Below are positions 12,363 through 21,422 of a stretch of DNA of 64,000 nucleotides, piece after piece. The number at the start of each line of letters is the position of its first letter. The first letter of the stretch is position 1. The stretch is from Buxus sempervirens. Lineage: Eukaryota > Streptophyta > Magnoliopsida > Buxales > Buxaceae. The notes below the pieces were generated by a model. The model was not told the DNA's origin, searched no databases, and saw only the letters and a program-made list of their open reading frames with translations. The DNA is taken from contig OX387185.1 of the NCBI GenBank assembly GCA_947561395.2, positions 46,758,602-46,822,601 of the forward strand. The letters run 5' to 3'. Position numbers and translations under genes: made by a program.

Positions 12363-15300
12363 CTATGCAGAGTGCGGTATCTTCAGGGCCATCCTTTGAG
12401 CTAGCCAAGGCCTATCACGATCTGGATCAATAAAATAGTGCATCAGGAACTGTTCTGCTTCTTCGTCCACCAGTTCTCTCGCCCATGGCACTCGTTTTGA
12501 TGGGCAGCTACCTGGTCCATAACACCTGCAATATTATTTATCAGTTCCCCATGTCAGAAATGTAACCAGAATTTAAAATAGATATTGGACGTTTGGTTGG
12601 GGGACGGGGCGGGAAAGGTGAAGGGATGGATGGGTGTTGTGGCGTGTGGGGTGTGTGTGGTTCACCTATCTACAAGTAAAGCATGAAACAAGCACTTGAA
12701 ACTAAACAGGATATTGGCAAAGGTAAATCAGCACAGGTAAATCGCTGAACATCAATCTGGCTGAACATCAATTTGGCTGACCTTGTTATACCAATGCAAA
12801 CTATATCTCTTCATTTTTAGATCTATTGCAACAAACAATTCACCACAATGAAATACCTGTACTCATAAAAGCAAGCACTTCTCTCGTTCTCTGTTTTGCC
12901 CCAGTTATTCCATCCACAATGTTTGATGCATGCATCCATCCATGTGTATGCAAAGACCACCCTTCCAAACGGTCCCCATGGCCTCCCAAGATGTGTATAT
13001 GAAGTCCCACCATTGCCAGTGATCACGCATCTGCAAGAATTAGTTTATATAAACCTGAAATTACTCATAGAAAGGGCACAATTGCCCCGTGTATTAGATA
13101 ATGATTTAAGAGGGGGAGAAAGACAACTGAAAGTGTCACATAATTAGGAATTCAATCCTAGAGACCAACTGCTATAAGAATCAGACATACGAAATAAAAT
13201 CAAAAAATACATGGTGATATTGCCATTTGTTCAACAGAAAAGATTCCAAAAACTGATGCTTCTGCTACATACAATCATTCTTTTGAGTTTGCTAAGAAGA
13301 TGTTCTCAAGAAGTATGTTTCAAAGGTCACAAAAATGTTATAAAATCACAAAGGGCTTTCAAGTGCAAATTATGAGTATGGCATACATCAATTAGAAAAC
13401 AAAACTGTATTGATATAAATTAGTAAATAATATCGGCTTGCATATTTGCCTCATAATGTGGTGAAGGACTCCAGTTGTATGGGAATCCAACAGAGCGACT
13501 CAGACAAAAGTAATTCCAAGTTTTTCACTACATTCTACAATTAATGCTACCAGACTACACTCTCATTTGCAATAATGAACAAACAGCTAAAAAAGAGGAA
13601 GGAAAATAACTAGTTGGTAATGAAGGCAAAACGGTATCTAATTTTCTGCCTGCCTGTCTCAGATAGATATTATGAAGAATAATGCTTGTGATTTGTGGAG
13701 TGCCCGAATTAAAGGTAGATCAAAGATCCTGCCCAAACTTCACAAGGAATTTTGCAAGTCATGCACTTTCTGTAAACCAAAAATGTTGAAACTTTTTTAT
13801 GGTTAAAAACTAAATGTATCTACTGTCAATACATCTTTTCTTTTTCACAACTATGTGGGTTAATAGGACCAGAAGTAAGAATAAAATATTGTGCAACACC
13901 CTCTAGATATACAATGGAAATATAAAAATACATACAAACTTTTAATTGACTCATCAATTTTAATGGGTGCACCCATTAAAATTGATCCAAAAAAAAAATG
14001 GATGCATCAGCAAACTTATACATGAAAGATTTAAAAACATATACCAAAAACTGAAACGCACCTCAGAAATACATAACCAGTTGTCTCTTGAGAAGACTTC
14101 CTACTTTGTGCTGTTATGAATCCTGCTGACTTGCAGTGGATATGGCAATGCTCCAAAAGAGCAGTACTATTCCCAAAGATGAAGTCCACACTTCCTTCAA
14201 TATAACAATCTTTCAAATATTGTTTTCCATAATGTAAATACAATGTATCCTGCACACAAGTTATATAAAAGGAAATTTCAGTCCAATCACGGAAGAAGAA
14301 GACAATGTTAATTGTCTCAGGATGACCTGATTTCTTCTTTTCATGGGCTGACCTTCAACTAGATGATAAAAATATGAAAATGCTTTAAGTAATTCGTCAG
14401 ATATGATCAATGACTAGATTTACACTTCAAAAATTGATTATTTTAGCTGAAAAAAAAACTTATTTCACGTTCAAACACTAATATCCAATATTAGGTTATT
14501 AATCATTTCGATCTCATCATTAATGTAACATCACAACCAAGGTAACCTCTGCAGTTTGTATCAGCCTAAGCAAAACAGAGAGAGTAAGAAAATACCTGCC
14601 ACCCAAGAAACCTGCAATTATAGAATGCACAACGGTCAGCTGTGACTCTAATTGCCACAGCTTGGCCAGAACCCTGTCATATCAAACATACAAAAGAAGA
14701 AGAAGCCAAGTGAGATGTCTACCGAATATCTGAAGATAAAAATACCGGCATGCACAATGCATAACATAAACCAAACGCGTATGCTTCGCAGTCCTACATA
14801 TAGATATAACACGATAACTATGTGGTAGACAGAGTAACTACACATCCAAAAAAAATTGAACTTCTAGATATACCCAAAACCTCAAAAATCTTTGAAATCT
14901 TATCTTACTAACATAAACCAAATTGTTTTTTTTTTTTTGGCATCCCTAATATTTGAGCAGTTCTTCAGAAACACAAACTACTAATGTTTCTGTAGTTTAA
15001 CGAGTTAAGCATATATAATAACTTGGATAATTGAAAAAACTATGAAAAAACACTGCAATCTTGAGCATACCAAAAACCTCAAAACATAAGTCCTGATACA
15101 CACAACACCTGGTATACCACTCTTTTTCCCCCTTGAAGCTCCGCCAATATAGATATTGCTAGTGTACATGAGTGTAGTGCCAGTAGCTCAGTGAAATTAC
15201 CTCAGGAGCAGAGTTCTCAAACGTGATATTCTCAGCTATAAAATCCTCCCCTTCCACTATGGTACTGCCACATCCAAATGTTCCCGTCCCAATTATTCGA

Positions 15301-15685
15301 GATGCCTGCAAAGCTTTTCAAAACCAACCTCAAATCCATATCCATCACAATAAATCGAACTAAGAAACTTAAAATTACATCGCCTGTATCCACGAAACAT
15401 CCCCACAAAAAGGTAAAAGGAAGACAATGATGAGATTGGAACCTGGTGATGCTCGATTTTGGTTGCTGTATTATTCCAAGTGAGGACGGTGTCCTCCGGT
15501 CGCAACCCCGCAAGCGTGATAAAGTTCTTCGTCTTGGGCACGTACACCGGCTGCTTGTAAACCCCCGGTGCAACGCGGATCACCGTCCGGCATGTGTTGC
15601 AGAGCGGAATCGCGTCAATCGCTTCCTGAACCGTCCTAAACTCCCCGCTTCCATCTTGCGCTACCCGTATTACTCGACCAGCCAT
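12363..15685 (-). CDS. PME31: Pectin methylesterase, PME31 type
   Basis: Six exons, in transcript order: 15685-15443, 15305-15201, 14673-14596, 14249-14062, 13030-12857, 12525-12363 (951 nt, 316 residues plus stop). The enzyme demethylates pectin homogalacturonan. Visible signatures are QAVAIR, QDTL with Asp143, DFIFG with Asp164, and LGRPW with Arg221, so the catalytic set is complete. There is no PMEI pro-domain and no clear signal peptide; it starts [16 protein letters not shown]. Length and sequence match Arabidopsis PME31 (At3g29090, about 317 aa). The start is the only in-frame ATG before the conserved VAQDGSG block. It is divergent from the PLDRP1-like gene, 364 bp away. Intron 13031-14061 holds a perfect 34-bp palindrome, and intron 12526-12856 a G-rich tract. 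Confidence 0.93.
12590..12660 (+). other. G-rich tract in pectinesterase intron
   Basis: The plus strand carries G runs of 5, 4, 3 and 3 within about 30 bases (from 12598), then a GT-rich stretch. This could form a G-quadruplex, though one loop (9 nt) exceeds the usual 7-nt limit. It lies on the non-coding strand of the pectinesterase transcript. Confidence 0.35.
13953..13986. repeat. Perfect 34-bp palindrome
   Basis: Seventeen bases are followed at once by their exact reverse complement, with no spacer (centre between 13969 and 13970, core GGGTGCACCC, flanks AATTTTA and TAAAATT). It sits in pectinesterase intron 4. It may be the scar or core of a small foldback element. No longer flanking inverted repeat is evident. 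Confidence 0.85.
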
Positions 15686-16049
15686 CTCTCTCTGTGCCCC
15701 TCTCTTGTTAACAATTTATCAGCAAGAGAAGAAACGATGACGATACAGATCGGTTGCCGAGGAAAGGCGAGGAACGAGGCGAAAGGAATCTAGGATTCTA
15801 CGATCCATCGCTTTCTTCGCAGCATCTACGCATTGTCCCCTCTTCTTCTCTTCAAACTTCTCCAGTTTCCGTGCTCCGCGGAACAGATATTAAAGGACAC
15901 GTGGCAGTCATGCAGATTGGGTAGTTTCATAAATCTTAACAGATCTGGGGCTTTTAAGAAAAAATGGGATCTATATAACAAACCCTCCATGACCACATCT
16001 CTGAAATCTCTGAAATCTGAGCTTGCAAGCAGAGCGAAGAATTGAATAC
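15686..16049. promoter_or_regulatory. Bidirectional promoter between PME31 and the PLDRP1-like gene
   Basis: Only 364 bp separate the two divergent ATGs. An ABRE/G-box (ACACGTGGC) lies at 15897-15905. A TATA box (CTATATAAC) at 15971-15979 is 70-80 bp upstream of the plus-strand ATG, a sensible distance for a short 5' UTR. I saw no equally good TATA box for the minus-strand gene. The ABRE suggests ABA or drought control of at least the plus-strand gene, whose family is stress-linked. Regulation of PME31 through the same box is inference. Confidence 0.65.
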
Positions 16050-17844
16050 ATGGCGTATTTTTCAAGAAATGACGAAGGGGTTGATGATTTCGACGAGTAC
16101 GATCCCACCCCTTACAATGGTGGATTCGATCTGGCGCTTACCTACGGCAGGCCTCTTCCGCCGTCCGAGGAGACCTGTTACCCGATCACATCATCGTCGG
16201 AGGATTTCGACTATGACAGGCCTCAGTACTCCTCTCATTCTGAGCCTTCGGCTTACGGCGAGGAAGCTCTCGAGACTGACAGCTTTTCTCGTCCCAAGCC
16301 CAGGCCGGGTCCTGCTTATGGCTTCCAACCTGGAAGACCCCACCAGGAAGAGGCTTTTGGAGGCGGTGGCGATGAATATGGTCACGGTGGTCGGACGAAG
16401 CCGGAACCCAGTTATGGGGTTGCAACAGGAATGAATCGTCCGGGTTACGGTGGTGAGAGTGGGTCTGGGTACGGTGGGGGATCTGGATCGGAGATGCCGA
16501 TTTCCGGTGAGTATCAGGAAGGCGGGTATCGTCCTCCACGGAGACGTCCTGAAGAAGAGGAAGGTACCGGAGGTTACGGTTCTGGGCGTGGTGGGAGAAG
16601 TGAGAGGACCGAGTACGAGAAACCAAGCTACGGCAGGACTGAGTACGAGAAGCCGAGTTATGGGAGTACTGAGTATGAGAAACCGAGTTGCGGGAGGGCT
16701 GAGTACGAGAAACCGAGTTACGGGAGGACTGAGTACGAGAAGCCGAGTTACGGGAGTACTGAGTACGAGAAGCCGAGTTACGGGAGTAATGAGTACGAGA
16801 AGCCGAGTTACGGGGGTACTGAGTATGAGAAACCGAGTTACGTGAGTACTGAGTATCAGAAACCGAGTTACGGAAGTACTGAGTATGAGAAACCGAGTAT
16901 CGGGAGGACTGAGTACGAGAAACCGAGTTACGGGAGGAGTGAGTATGAGAAACCGAGTTATGGAGGGCAGAGTTACAAGACTCAGGAAGAACAGGAGTAT
17001 CAGAAGCCTGCATATGGACGGACAAGTTATGAGACTCAGGAGGGAGAGGAGTATCGGAAGCCATCTTATGGAAGGACTAGTCACGGGAGGCAGGAGGAAG
17101 AAGAGTATCGTAAGCCCAGTTATGGGGAAGACGAGCCTCGAAGGCATCAGGAGCGGAATTATGAAGGAGAAGGGTACAGGCGTCCCAAACATGTGAGTTT
17201 GTCTGCAATTTTTGAGATTTGTAGAATGTTCTTAATTTCTGATTCAAACACAATCAGCTTTCTCTAGTTCGTTGCTTAGGATTGTTCTTTCTTGTGATAA
17301 TCTACTAACTAGAATTCAACAATCTGTGACTTCTTTTTCATGTCGTCATATATGAATTTTGACCCATTGGAGTTCTCAGCCTAAAATGTTTATATCTTGA
17401 TAGATCTAGCTGTGCGTTTCTGAGTGATTTGGGGATTCTATCATTGATCTGATCTTACAAAGCTAAAAGAAGGGGAAGCCTGCTTTTAACCACCCAAGGT
17501 TTCTTCAACCCTAATCTGAAGCTTGTGAGGTGTATATACTAAATGGAAGATAAGATAATACTGCAATATTAACTTTCATATAATGTATTCAAGACAGACT
17601 TGTGGTGGTGGTTTGTAGATGACACTTCCCAGTGCATCTGAGACAATGGGAATTTATCTAGAAGTTCTGTGCATTCAATTCAAACTAACTTCTGCTTAAT
17701 CACCTCCTTTGTGGTGTGTTTAATATTTTCTTCCAATTCTAAATGTGCTAAAATTTGCAGGGTGAGGATGATTCTGATGATGATGAAAAAAAGAAGCACC
17801 GCCACCACAGCCAACACCACCAGCGCAAGTATTCTGATGATTAA
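16050..17844 (+). CDS. PLDRP1/At3g29075-type disordered repeat protein
   Basis: Two exons, 16050-17192 and 17761-17844 (1227 nt, 408 residues plus stop). The N-terminus is the family hallmark, DDFDEYDPTPYNGG followed by YGRPLPPSEETCYP. A Gly/Tyr/Pro-rich low-complexity region follows, then twelve 10-residue repeats of the form TEYEKPSYGR (residues 187-306), then degenerate KPSYG repeats, and a charged tail ending EDDSDDDEKKKHRHH in exon 2. It resembles Arabidopsis At5g39570 (PLDRP1, a phosphatidic-acid and RNA-binding drought-associated disordered protein) and At3g29075. The ATG at 16050 is 70-80 bp from a TATA box. At3g29075 lies next to PME31 (At3g29090) in Arabidopsis, so the pair looks like conserved microsynteny. 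Long minus-strand open frames across the repeats are artefacts of repeat periodicity. Confidence 0.85.
16608..16967 (+). repeat. Twelve in-frame 30-bp tandem repeats
   Basis: The repeat encodes a 10-residue unit, mostly TEYEKPSYGR/S, with single changes such as SCGR, SYVS, TEYQ and SIGR. The 30-bp period keeps frame exactly, so copy number can change without breaking the protein. A degenerate tail of longer-period KPSYGR repeats follows at 16968-17130. Confidence 0.95.
17559..17600 (+). repeat. 42-bp perfect direct repeat, copy 1
   Basis: This stretch beginning TACTGCAATATTAAC in the PLDRP1-like intron is identical to 18166-18207 near the 3' end of the adjacent PPR gene, 607 bp away. The flanking bases differ at once on both sides. 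Confidence 0.9.
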
Positions 17845-18165
17845 ACAGAGCTCCAAGATTGTGAACTAGTTATCTTCCCTCATCTGAACGGGTATGATAC
17901 CCGTACCATATTAGTAAATAATGGGTGAGGGTGTCTTGCTGGAAATTGTGTGGTTTTTTTAAGACTTGTATTGGTGGATTAATGACTTCTAACCTTTATG
18001 TTTGAGAACTGTTGTGTGTGCTTCCAATAAAATCCTGAAGTCTCTTTGGGTTTTCATGAATATCACATGCAATGCTTCCTTCTATTATTGCATTTAAAGT
18101 TGATTATTTCTATGTGTTTTTGTGTGAGAAAGAAAGAGAGAGATACGGATGGATAGATGACACAC

Positions 18166-18207
18166 TACTGCAATATTAACTTTCATATAATGTATTCAAG
18201 ACAGACT
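18166..18207 (+). repeat. 42-bp perfect direct repeat, copy 2
   Basis: Identical to 17559-17600. It ends 21 bp before the stop codon end of the minus-strand PPR gene at 18229, so it lies in that gene's 3' UTR. Confidence 0.9.
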
Positions 18208-18228
18208 CGCGAAAGATCTGAAAAATCT

Positions 18229-19893
18229 CTACCTCCATTCTTCTTGGGTATCCAATGACTCCTCTGATATGATCAGCTCACGGTCTTTCCATTTTGCATG
18301 TCTTGTGATCATCTCAAGAGTCTTGTCTATGCTACAACCATGCCTGTGAGTAACATCACCTGCCACAAAGTCATGGATGACTCCATCCACTTGGATCCGG
18401 CTCCGGCCTGGAGGCTTCTTGGCTCCTATCTCAACCATTCTCTTCCTCACGGTGGCAACATCCTGCCACCTCTTAGCCGCAGCGAACAAGTTTGAGAACA
18501 ACAAAAGATAGCCCGCAGCTCGCTCTGGGTCAAGCTCAACTGCCAACTTGTTAGCAACATGGATGGCTAGCTTGACATGTTTGTGAATCCTGCAACCACC
18601 CAGGAGAGCACCCCAAACCACATCATTTGGCTTCATGGGCATGGTCTCAATTAGCTCCTGCGCTTCGTCCAACAGACCAGCACGGCTCAGCAGGTCGACC
18701 ATGCATCCATAGTGCTCAATCCTTGGTTCAATGCCCCATGCTTGATTCATGCACCGGAAGAAATGGCGACCCTTGTCGACCAATCCGGTGCTGCTGCAAG
18801 CATACAGCACCCCAATAAAGGTGACTCCATCAGGTCTGGCTCCATCCTTTGGTCCTTCATTCTGCATCCTCCGAAAGATGGTAATAGCTTCCTTTCCACA
18901 GCCCTGCTTTGCAAAACCCATGATCATGCTTGTCCAGGAAACTGTGCTCTTCTTTGACATCTCTTTGAACACCCTGTAAGCTTCTTCTATTGCACCACAG
19001 CTTGCATACATGTGTATGAGTGCGTTGTCCAGTGACAAGATCCGTGGTTGGTGTCTTCCACATAAAGCCTTTTCGATATAGGAATGAATCCAACTCCCCA
19101 ACCTCAAGTCTCCCTGTTTAGCGCAAGCTGATAGAGCTACTACCAGTGCTACCTGGTCTATATCGACATGGATCCTCATCATCTCTCTGAACAATGACAA
19201 TGCCTGCTCAATCCTCTCACACCGATAAAACCCAGCAATCATGGCGGTCCACGACACAACATTCTTCTCGTGCATCTCATCAAAAGTTCTCCACGCCTCA
19301 TCGATATTACCTGACCTCAGATATCCAGCGAGCATTGAATTCCATGTCACAATACTCCGGTGAGTAATAGCGTCAAACACCTGACGTGCACTCAAAACGC
19401 CAGTATTTCCTCCGGCCACAGCGTACATGTTAACGAGGTTCGTCTGCACAAACACGTTTAAGCAAAAGCCTTTCAACATCACTCTCCCATGGAGTTGCTC
19501 CCCTTCTTTTAATAAGTGTAGCCTTGCACAAGCAGTGAGAAGGAACGAGTAAGTAAACTCGTCAAGTTCGGCTTTTGCTCCTTCCATTTGGTTATACAGC
19601 TTGACTGACTTCCATGGCATTTCACTCCGAGCATAGCCTCTGATCATCTGGTTCCATAAAGTTGTACTGGGATTATATATCTGATCGAAAGATCGCTGGG
19701 CATTCATGAGGTTTCCAGAGCTGATATAGAACATTAACAGCTTGGCAATAATGTAATTCTTTTGGGAAAAGCCATTTACTAATATCTGGGTGTGGATTTG
19801 TGTAATCTCCCTACTGGTTTTGCAGCTCTGCAACAAAGAAAACAACTTCTGTTGCAGAGCTCTACTGTTTGGGAGATTATCTGCAAATAACAT
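18229..19893 (-). CDS. PLS-class pentatricopeptide repeat protein with E domain
   Basis: An intronless 554-residue protein. The N-terminus has LQSCKTSREITQIHTQILVNG, the usual opening of PLS PPRs. About ten P/L/S motifs follow, such as VVSWTAMIAGFYRCERIEQALSLF. The C-terminal E region has EHYGCMVDLLSRAGLLDEA, NDVVWGALLGGCRIH and SRIQVDGVIHDFVAGD. There is no DYW domain; it ends in a charged tail. Such proteins bind organellar RNA, often as site-specificity factors for C-to-U editing, with a DYW partner supplied in trans. No strong presequence is obvious. The ATG at 19893 is only 23 bp after the stop of the next PPR gene upstream, and the two share E-domain wording, which suggests a tandem duplicate. 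I cannot name the editing site or orthologue. Confidence 0.88.
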   Translation of the reverse strand: MLFADNLPNSRALQQKLFSLLQSCKTSREITQIHTQILVNGFSQKNYIIAKLLMFYISSGNLMNAQRSFDQIYNPSTTLWNQMIRGYARSEMPWKSVKLYNQMEGAKAELDEFTYSFLLTACARLHLLKEGEQLHGRVMLKGFCLNVFVQTNLVNMYAVAGGNTGVLSARQVFDAITHRSIVTWNSMLAGYLRSGNIDEAWRTFDEMHEKNVVSWTAMIAGFYRCERIEQALSLFREMMRIHVDIDQVALVVALSACAKQGDLRLGSWIHSYIEKALCGRHQPRILSLDNALIHMYASCGAIEEAYRVFKEMSKKSTVSWTSMIMGFAKQGCGKEAITIFRRMQNEGPKDGARPDGVTFIGVLYACSSTGLVDKGRHFFRCMNQAWGIEPRIEHYGCMVDLLSRAGLLDEAQELIETMPMKPNDVVWGALLGGCRIHKHVKLAIHVANKLAVELDPERAAGYLLLFSNLFAAAKRWQDVATVRKRMVEIGAKKPPGRSRIQVDGVIHDFVAGDVTHRHGCSIDKTLEMITRHAKWKDRELIISEESLDTQEEWR

Positions 19894-19916
19894 TTAAGGT
19901 GCAGATGAAGTTATCT

Positions 19917-21422
19917 TCAAGCTCCAACCCAACTGCACCCGGGGTTCTTCTTTGCTCGATTGGCTTTCATGGTTCGCCTCATCTTGACTGCTTCTGCTCG
20001 TCGACCCGCAGCAACATACATATCGTAGAGGAGAATGTAGTAGCCTCCTTCATCTGGTTTCAACTCCAAAAGCTTCTCCACAACGCGTTCGCCCATGTCA
20101 ACGTCACCATGGATCCTGCAAGCACCAAGCAAGGCACCCCACACAACATCATTGCTTGGCATCGGCATGCTCATGATCAGTCTATATGCCTCCTCAAGCC
20201 GCCCAGCACGGCCCAACATATCCACCATGCATCCATAGTGCTCAATACCTGCTTTAAGTCCATAGTCATCACGCATGCTTTCGAACAATCTGCAACCTTC
20301 ATCCACCCACCCTTTATGCGTGTAAGCAGCTAACAGAGCCAGAAACGTCGCACCATCGGGAGAAGAAACCCCAGATTCGGCCATTTCATGGAACAAGGTA
20401 ATAGCTGCCTCTGCATTCCCATGATTTGCACAGGCCGAGATCATTGAGTTCCAGGTGATCAAGCTTTTCCTCTCCATTTTCCTGAACACTTGCCACGCCT
20501 TCTCCATGCTTCCGCACTTGGCATACATGTCGATCAATGTGTTGCAGAGCGAAATCATCCACCCGAACCCTTTTTCCTCGATGTAATTATGGACATTCAA
20601 TCCTGCTTCCAAGTCTGCCAAACTTGTGCACGCCGAGATTACGCTCACCATGGTGACCTCGTCCGGTGTCACACCGGCGTCCCGCATCAACCCAAACAAT
20701 TCTAGTGCCTCTGCCGAACGCTTCGCTTGTGAATAGCCCGATATCATGGCGGTCCATGAAACAACGTCTCTTTCAGGCATTCTGTCGAACAGCAGGCGTG
20801 CATCGTGTAATTGATGGGCTTTTACATGCGCAACCACCAGACCAGACCACGAGATGACATCCGGATCTGAAGTCTCATCAAAAACTCGATGAGCTGCAAC
20901 TGGAAACCCTTTAACTGCGTAAGCGTGTATGAGAGCGTTCTGAACAAACAAGTCAGAGCAGAATCCTAGCTTCAATACCAGCCCTTGAACGTCATCTGCT
21001 TCCTTTGTCGAAGGTGAATCCATCCTGGAGCGCGCTTTGAGAAGAAAAGTGAAGGTGAACCCATCTGGGTCAACAGAATTTCTTCTCATATGATTGAACA
21101 ATGTAATTGATTTGGTAGGAGAGTGGCTCTTGGAGTATCCTCGAATGAGAGTGTTGTAGAAGAAGGTGTTTGGTTTCTGCATCTGAGTAAAAAGGAGATG
21201 AGCGTAATGCAAGTCGCCCGCAGGCGACACCGCCGTGAATCTTAACATTTTAGCGAGAATAAGAGAGTGAAGCTGGAGTCCCATCCGGATTGCTCGAGCG
21301 TGGATTCGCTTGAGGCTCCTCATGGTGGTGCATCTCTCGGCTATGGAAATGAGAACGGTTGCAAAGTTCGCCTCTGCAAGGGAATTCTCCATTATTGCAA
21401 GAACAATCTCTTCTTCCTCCAT
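19917..21422 (-). CDS. PLS-class pentatricopeptide repeat protein, short E domain
   Basis: Intronless, 501 residues from the ATG at 21422 (MEEEEIVLAIMENSL) or 491 from 21392. It opens with LISIAERCTTMRSLKRIHARA and runs through about ten PLS motifs (DVVSWTAMISGYSQ, SLCNTLIDMYAKCGSMEKAW, SLITWNSMISACANHG). It closes with EHYGCMVDMLGRAGRLEEA, NDVVWGALLGACRIHG and KKNPGCSWVGA. The protein stops at the point where an E+ extension would normally begin, so it is a short E-type. The predicted role is organellar RNA binding, as for its neighbour. The N-terminal coding region overlaps the start of the plus-strand P-class PPR gene. The frame remains open to 21479, but only through a non-ATG codon. Confidence 0.86.
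   Translation of the reverse strand: MEEEEIVLAIMENSLAEANFATVLISIAERCTTMRSLKRIHARAIRMGLQLHSLILAKMLRFTAVSPAGDLHYAHLLFTQMQKPNTFFYNTLIRGYSKSHSPTKSITLFNHMRRNSVDPDGFTFTFLLKARSRMDSPSTKEADDVQGLVLKLGFCSDLFVQNALIHAYAVKGFPVAAHRVFDETSDPDVISWSGLVVAHVKAHQLHDARLLFDRMPERDVVSWTAMISGYSQAKRSAEALELFGLMRDAGVTPDEVTMVSVISACTSLADLEAGLNVHNYIEEKGFGWMISLCNTLIDMYAKCGSMEKAWQVFRKMERKSLITWNSMISACANHGNAEAAITLFHEMAESGVSSPDGATFLALLAAYTHKGWVDEGCRLFESMRDDYGLKAGIEHYGCMVDMLGRAGRLEEAYRLIMSMPMPSNDVVWGALLGACRIHGDVDMGERVVEKLLELKPDEGGYYILLYDMYVAAGRRAEAVKMRRTMKANRAKKNPGCSWVGA

Noticed and set aside
16186..17192. Two long minus-strand open frames (about 292 and 333 codons) opposite the PLDRP1-like gene
   Set aside because: They arise because a 30-bp repeat keeps all three antisense frames open. 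The products are monotonous Ser/Thr/Leu/Arg repeats with no homology, and the plus-strand frame matches a known family from its first residues.
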